A stretch of 43,967 nt of DNA from an uncultured Prevotellaceae bacterium (GTDB lineage: Bacteria; Bacteroidota; Bacteroidia; Bacteroidales; Bacteroidaceae): NCBI GenBank assembly GCA_946185285.1, contig CAMHIS010000001.1:1-43967 (forward strand), written 5' to 3'. Below the pieces are notes generated by a model. That model saw only the letters and a program-made list of their open reading frames with translations, did no database searches and was not told where the DNA came from. Positions 40,717-43,967 of this stretch are shown one piece after another; within the stretch, counting starts at the first letter, position 1, and each line of letters opens with the position of its first letter. The position numbers were made by a program, and so were the translations under genes.

Positions 40717-43140
40717 TTACTCCGTCAGCTTCTTGATCAGCTTCGTCAGGTCAACGATGTCCACCGCGTCGTCATCGGTTAATTCAGCCTCCGTGAATAT
40801 GTACATGCCGGAATTGATGCCGAGAATGTGGTTGCCCAGGCAATCGATGTCCTGCGTGTTCACCAGACCGTCGCCGTTGAAGTCGCCAGGAATAGTTTCG
40901 GGGTAATAATCATTTCCAAGAGCGTTAAGCGTTGACCAACGCTTTGCTAAAAGGTTGTGTTCCTGCAACTTCGTTATGATGTTACCTTCCGTTTCGCTAT
41001 TCGTATCGACAGCATAAAATCTTCTAAATCCTAATCCTACCGTTCTCGTTGGCAGGCTTTCTATCAGTCTGTCCATTGCCTCTCCGTAGATCTGGCTGTT
41101 GCAGATATTTACACTCTCCAACTTCGTGTTATTCCTCAGGTCAAGCTCGGTCAGCTGGTTTCCACCGCAATACAAGGTTGTAAGTGCCGTGTTCTCCCCC
41201 AGGTCAAGCTCGGTCAGCTGGTTATCACTACAACTCAAATAGTCCAGCGCCGTGTTCTTCGACAAATCCAGTTCTGCCAGCTTGTTTCCGTCGGCATATA
41301 GGGTTTTCAAGGCCGTGAAATACCCGATGCCCGTCAGGTCCTCGATGTCCATGTCCATCACATCGATTTCCGTCACCGCTTCAATCTCCTCGTCGCTGAG
41401 GTATCCGTCCTCGTCCGTGTCAATCTCCGCGCTGCCGACGTATGCGCGGAAGGCGTCGTCGGGGAAGTTCTCCTCACTGATTTCTATGCCGTCGGCGGGC
41501 TCGCCCTCGTAGGCTACCCATTCCCAATTGTCAGCATCATATCTCAAAACACTCCAGTTCTTGCTTGTGGCTACCTCTACCTGTTTGGGCGTTATCAAAT
41601 TGCCTGCAGGGGTTTCGTCTTTGTACACCATCAATTTTCCTTCTTTGGAAGCAGTATTCCTGTCAGGCAGACTTTTGACGAGGTTAGTCATCCCGTTTCC
41701 TCGAATCTTGTTCATGTAGCAATACACTTCTGTCAGCGCCGTGCAGCCCGACACGTCAAGCTCGGTCAGCTGGTTGCCGGGGAAATTCAGCGTTGTCAGC
41801 GCCGTGCAGCCCGACACGTTAAGGAAAGTCAGCTGATTGACATAGCAATCCAGTGTTGTCAGCGCCGTGCAGCTCGACACGTCAAGGGTGGTCAGCTGGT
41901 TGCCGACGCAATACAGATATGTCAGCGCCGTGCAGCCCGACACGTCAAGCTCAGTCAGTTGGTTTTCGGAGCACCGCAGCGCGTCCAGCGCCGTGCAGCC
42001 CGACACGTCAAGGGAAGTCAGCTGGTTCCAGCCGCACTGCAGATCTGTCAGCGCCGTGCAGCCCGACACGTTAAGGGAAGCTAGCTGGCTGTCATCGCAA
42101 TTCAGCTTTGTCAGTGCCGTATTGTTCGATACGTCAAGGGAAGTCAGCTGGTTGTAGTAGCAATACAGCTCTTTCAGTGCCGTGTTATTCGACACGTCAA
42201 GAGAAGTCAGCTGGTTGCTGCCGCACCCTAGGTATATCAGTGCCGTGTTCTTCGACACTACAAGGGTGGTCAGCTGGTTTCGGTAGCACTTCAGCTCTGT
42301 CAGCGCCGTGAAGTACTCAATTCCTTTGAGGCTACTGATGCCTTCATTAGAAACATCAATTTTCGTCACCGCCGCAATCTCCGGCGTGCTGAGGTATCCG
42401 TCCTTGCCATACGACTGCTCCAGCAGCCATTCGCGGAAGTTTTCGTCGGGGAAGTTCGTCGCGTTGATGGCGATGGCGTCGGAGCCGGGGTAGGCGGTCC
42501 ACGTAGTGCCGTTGGTCGACATCTTCGGCGTCCAGCCCTTTTTCTTGGCGGCTTCCACTTGTGCCGAAGTCATCTTGTTGCCCGTAGAGCTGTTTTCGTT
42601 ATAGATGATTCTGAGCTCGCCCTTCGTCGGCTGGCCAGAGAGGTCAAACAGGTTGCTGATGAAGTTGTCCATGTACGTGCCGCGCAGCTTGTTCTTGTAG
42701 ATTGTCACCGTGGTAAGCAACGCATTCTGTGACAGGTTAACCGAGCTGAGGTTGTTGTTGGAACAGTCCAGCGTCTTGAGAAGCGTGTTTCCCGTTAAAA
42801 TGAGTGAACTCAGCTTGTTGCTCGAACAATCCAGCGTATTGAGGGTGGGAAAATACATTATACCCGTCAAGTCAGAAATATTGCACGATTTGACATCCAT
42901 GTATGTCACACCAGGGTTGGTTACAAACACGCTCCCATTGTACATGGAATAATTTTTCAGCACAACATTGTAGAAGTTTTTATCCGGGAAGGCAGTTCCT
43001 GTAATCGGATACTGCGCCCGCACGCCGGAAACGAAAATGAATAACAGAGCCGTGAGGCACGCGATGCGGCGGAGGCCGCTTCCCAGCTGCGAGCCGCTCT
43101 TCCGGCTACAGGGGGTGGTAAGTAACTTACTTATAATCAT
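40717..43140 (-). CDS. Leucine-rich repeat surface protein with dockerin-like C-terminus
   Basis: An 807-residue secreted protein: signal region 1-43 ending VRAQ, then LRRs in three blocks (about 85-140, 275-475 and 603-690) of 21-residue internalin/BspA-like units such as ALTELDVSGCTALTYLYCVG. Each block is preceded by a cap (TAFPDKNFYNVVL, TNFPDENFREWLL, ENFPDDAFRAYVG) and the latter two by EF-hand-like loops such as DTDEDGYLSDEE. The C-terminus (about 748-805) is dockerin-like: GDFNGDGLVNTQDIDCLGNH and a second, weaker loop TDDDAVDIVDLTKLI. Such LRR proteins usually bind host or partner-bacterial surfaces. The repeats are strongly conserved at DNA level. It has its own promoter and diverges from the AAA-ATPase-like gene. 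Confidence 0.82.
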   Translation of the reverse strand: MIISKLLTTPCSRKSGSQLGSGLRRIACLTALLFIFVSGVRAQYPITGTAFPDKNFYNVVLKNYSMYNGSVFVTNPGVTYMDVKSCNISDLTGIMYFPTLNTLDCSSNKLSSLILTGNTLLKTLDCSNNNLSSVNLSQNALLTTVTIYKNKLRGTYMDNFISNLFDLSGQPTKGELRIIYNENSSTGNKMTSAQVEAAKKKGWTPKMSTNGTTWTAYPGSDAIAINATNFPDENFREWLLEQSYGKDGYLSTPEIAAVTKIDVSNEGISSLKGIEYFTALTELKCYRNQLTTLVVSKNTALIYLGCGSNQLTSLDVSNNTALKELYCYYNQLTSLDVSNNTALTKLNCDDSQLASLNVSGCTALTDLQCGWNQLTSLDVSGCTALDALRCSENQLTELDVSGCTALTYLYCVGNQLTTLDVSSCTALTTLDCYVNQLTFLNVSGCTALTTLNFPGNQLTELDVSGCTALTEVYCYMNKIRGNGMTNLVKSLPDRNTASKEGKLMVYKDETPAGNLITPKQVEVATSKNWSVLRYDADNWEWVAYEGEPADGIEISEENFPDDAFRAYVGSAEIDTDEDGYLSDEEIEAVTEIDVMDMDIEDLTGIGYFTALKTLYADGNKLAELDLSKNTALDYLSCSDNQLTELDLGENTALTTLYCGGNQLTELDLRNNTKLESVNICNSQIYGEAMDRLIESLPTRTVGLGFRRFYAVDTNSETEGNIITKLQEHNLLAKRWSTLNALGNDYYPETIPGDFNGDGLVNTQDIDCLGNHILGINSGMYIFTEAELTDDDAVDIVDLTKLIKKLTE
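41730..42300. repeat. 63-bp tandem DNA repeats in the LRR gene
   Basis: About nine units of 63 bp with the recurring core GTCAGCGCCGTGCAGCCCGA followed by CACGTCAAG and GTCAGCTGGTT. Conservation is greater than protein constraint alone would require, indicating recent expansion or conversion. Confidence 0.85.
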
Positions 43141-43196
43141 TGTGTTATGGTTTTTTGTTATGCCTACAGAAAAGAAATAGTTGTTCGTTTATGCCG

Positions 43197-43204
43197 CAAA
43201 GATA
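43197..43204 (-). promoter_or_regulatory. -7 box of the LRR gene
   Basis: TATCTTTG on the minus strand, an exact TAnnTTTG match 57 bases upstream of the LRR protein start. Confidence 0.65.
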
Positions 43205-43254
43205 CAAAAAAATTCAATAACCTCCAAGCTTTTAGTGAAAAAAAACAGTGTCCT

Positions 43255-43276
43255 TCCGCCTAATTCCGTGCCAAAA
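43255..43276. repeat. Half of a GGCACGGA-type element
   Basis: TCCGCCTAATTCCGTGCC followed by AAAA is the reverse complement of one arm of the GGCACGGA family. A matching second arm was not found. It lies between the two divergent -7 boxes. Confidence 0.55.
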
Positions 43277-43330
43277 TGAATACTGTCCAAAAAAGCGGGC
43301 GAATTGTTTGGTGGTTTGTCCGTTTCTTCG

Positions 43331-43338
43331 TAACTTTG
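43331..43338 (+). promoter_or_regulatory. -7 box of the AAA-ATPase-like gene
   Basis: TAACTTTG, an exact TAnnTTTG match 23 bases upstream of the start codon. Confidence 0.65.
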
Positions 43339-43360
43339 CAGGCAACAAATAATATTAGGC

Positions 43361-43967
43361 ATGCAACAAAAGAACGAGACACACGGATACGCCGTCGGCG
43401 TGCAGGAGTTCGACTGGATACGTGAGCGCCAGGCACCATATATCGACAAGACGAAGTATGTATGGCACATGGCAACGACGAAGGCCAAGTACTTCTTCCT
43501 CAGTCGTCCGCGCCGCTTCGGTAAGTCGCTACTGGTTGACACGCTGCGCTGCTACTTTGAGGGCCGCAAGGAGCTGTTCGAGGGGTTGTATATATACGAT
43601 AAGGAGACCGAATGGAAGAAGTATCCTGTCATCCGCCTCGACCTGAGCAACGGCAAGTACTATGAGAAGGAGCGGGTGCATCCTACCATTAACGTCATAC
43701 TGGAGCAGCAGGAAAGAAAGTTCGGCATCACCAACCCGGCAGACCCAACGAACTATGACGCCCGGTTGACTCGACTGATAGAGACCGCCTACGAGCAGAC
43801 GGGCGAGCAAGTGGTCGTTCTCATCGACGAGTACGACGCGCCGATGCTCGACAGCATCAACGACGTGGAGTTGCAGGACTACATCCGTGACCGAATACGC
43901 AATCTGTTCTCGCCGCTGAAAGCACAGGCGCAGTACCTGCGCTTCGTCTTCCTGACAGGCATCTCGA
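43361..43967 (+). CDS. AAA-ATPase-like protein, N-terminal part (runs off the window)
   Basis: Start of a protein of the AAA-ATPase_like family (PF09820 type), common in Bacteroidales and usually carrying a C-terminal PD-(D/E)xK nuclease-like domain, which would lie beyond the edge. The first 202 residues show the family opening FDWIRERQAPYIDKTKYVW, the variant Walker A block FFLSRPRRFGKSLLVDTL and Walker B VVVLIDEYDAPML, with FLTGIS as the sensor region. The function of this family is not established; it is suspected to act in mobility or defence. Driven by its own promoter with a leader of about 15-20 bases. Confidence 0.85.
   Translation, partial: MQQKNETHGYAVGVQEFDWIRERQAPYIDKTKYVWHMATTKAKYFFLSRPRRFGKSLLVDTLRCYFEGRKELFEGLYIYDKETEWKKYPVIRLDLSNGKYYEKERVHPTINVILEQQERKFGITNPADPTNYDARLTRLIETAYEQTGEQVVVLIDEYDAPMLDSINDVELQDYIRDRIRNLFSPLKAQAQYLRFVFLTGIS

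Noticed and set aside
41730..42300. Regular repeats considered as a CRISPR array
   Set aside because: Units are contiguous 63-bp coding repeats with no unique spacers and translate to leucine-rich repeats.
43020..43110. Possible palindrome-derived insert in the LRR signal region (SRKSGSQLGSGLRR)
   Set aside because: Only short imperfect complementarity is visible and basic n-regions are normal in signal peptides.

Overview
The window looks like a chromosomal segment of a Bacteroidales bacterium, most likely a Prevotella-type gut or oral species. Evidence: almost every transcription unit has a Bacteroidetes -7 box (TAnnTTTG) rather than a sigma70 -10; there are fimbrillin-type lipoproteins, DUF3575/DUF5119 proteins, dockerin-like and type IX secretion (T9SS)-like C-termini, and the familiar Bacteroidales blocks dut-TPR-DUF4292-envC and DUF177-rpmF-fabH-era-der. 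No rRNA, tRNA, CRISPR array, integrase or phage gene was recognised. The species call is inference; no search was run.

Layout. 1-4596 (minus): SUF iron-sulfur assembly genes sufB, sufC, sufD and a truncated sufS; a 510-bp gap with repeats, a hairpin and a new promoter separates sufB from sufCDS. 4606-8499 (minus): a secreted multidomain PL11 rhamnogalacturonan lyase only 9 bp upstream of sufB. 8707-10963 (minus): trigger factor and LptB. 11104-12620 (plus): the MlaE/MlaF lipid transporter pair, divergent from lptB across a near-mirror-image promoter region. 12807-19770 (plus): a fimbria-like operon (DUF3575 barrel, DUF5119 lipoprotein, two fimbrillins) interrupted by a cassette of two very small membrane proteins with its own promoter and terminator. 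19802-28071 (plus): an Rpn/PDDEXK_2 nuclease and a 2470-residue repeat adhesin ending in a strong terminator. 28186-29319 (plus): a REP-associated tyrosine transposase (RAYT). 29363-34706 (minus): DUF177-rpmF-fabH-era-barrel-der-lipoprotein. 34798-39530 (minus): dut-TPR-DUF4292-envC. 39531-40716: a repeat-rich gap with no convincing gene. 40717-43140 (minus): an LRR surface protein with a dockerin-like end. 43361 onward (plus): the start of an AAA-ATPase-like gene.

The most interesting theme is palindromic DNA and what it does to genes. The RAYT gene is flanked by REP hairpins of a 19-base palindrome, carries three more in frame just after its probable catalytic tyrosine, and is fused to a C-terminal domain that reads like a DprA/LOG-type Rossmann fold. 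A 110-bp element with perfect 28-bp inverted arms is inserted in frame in era, in the G domain just after the NKID motif. A related element supplies the last codons and stop of the DUF177 gene. A different GGCACGGA inverted-repeat family sits between divergent promoters and in other gaps. Together they suggest a genome shaped by short palindromic elements, some translated, with one candidate transposase in the same window.

Limits: all family names come from motif recognition by eye; domain boundaries are approximate; promoters and terminators are sequence matches only.
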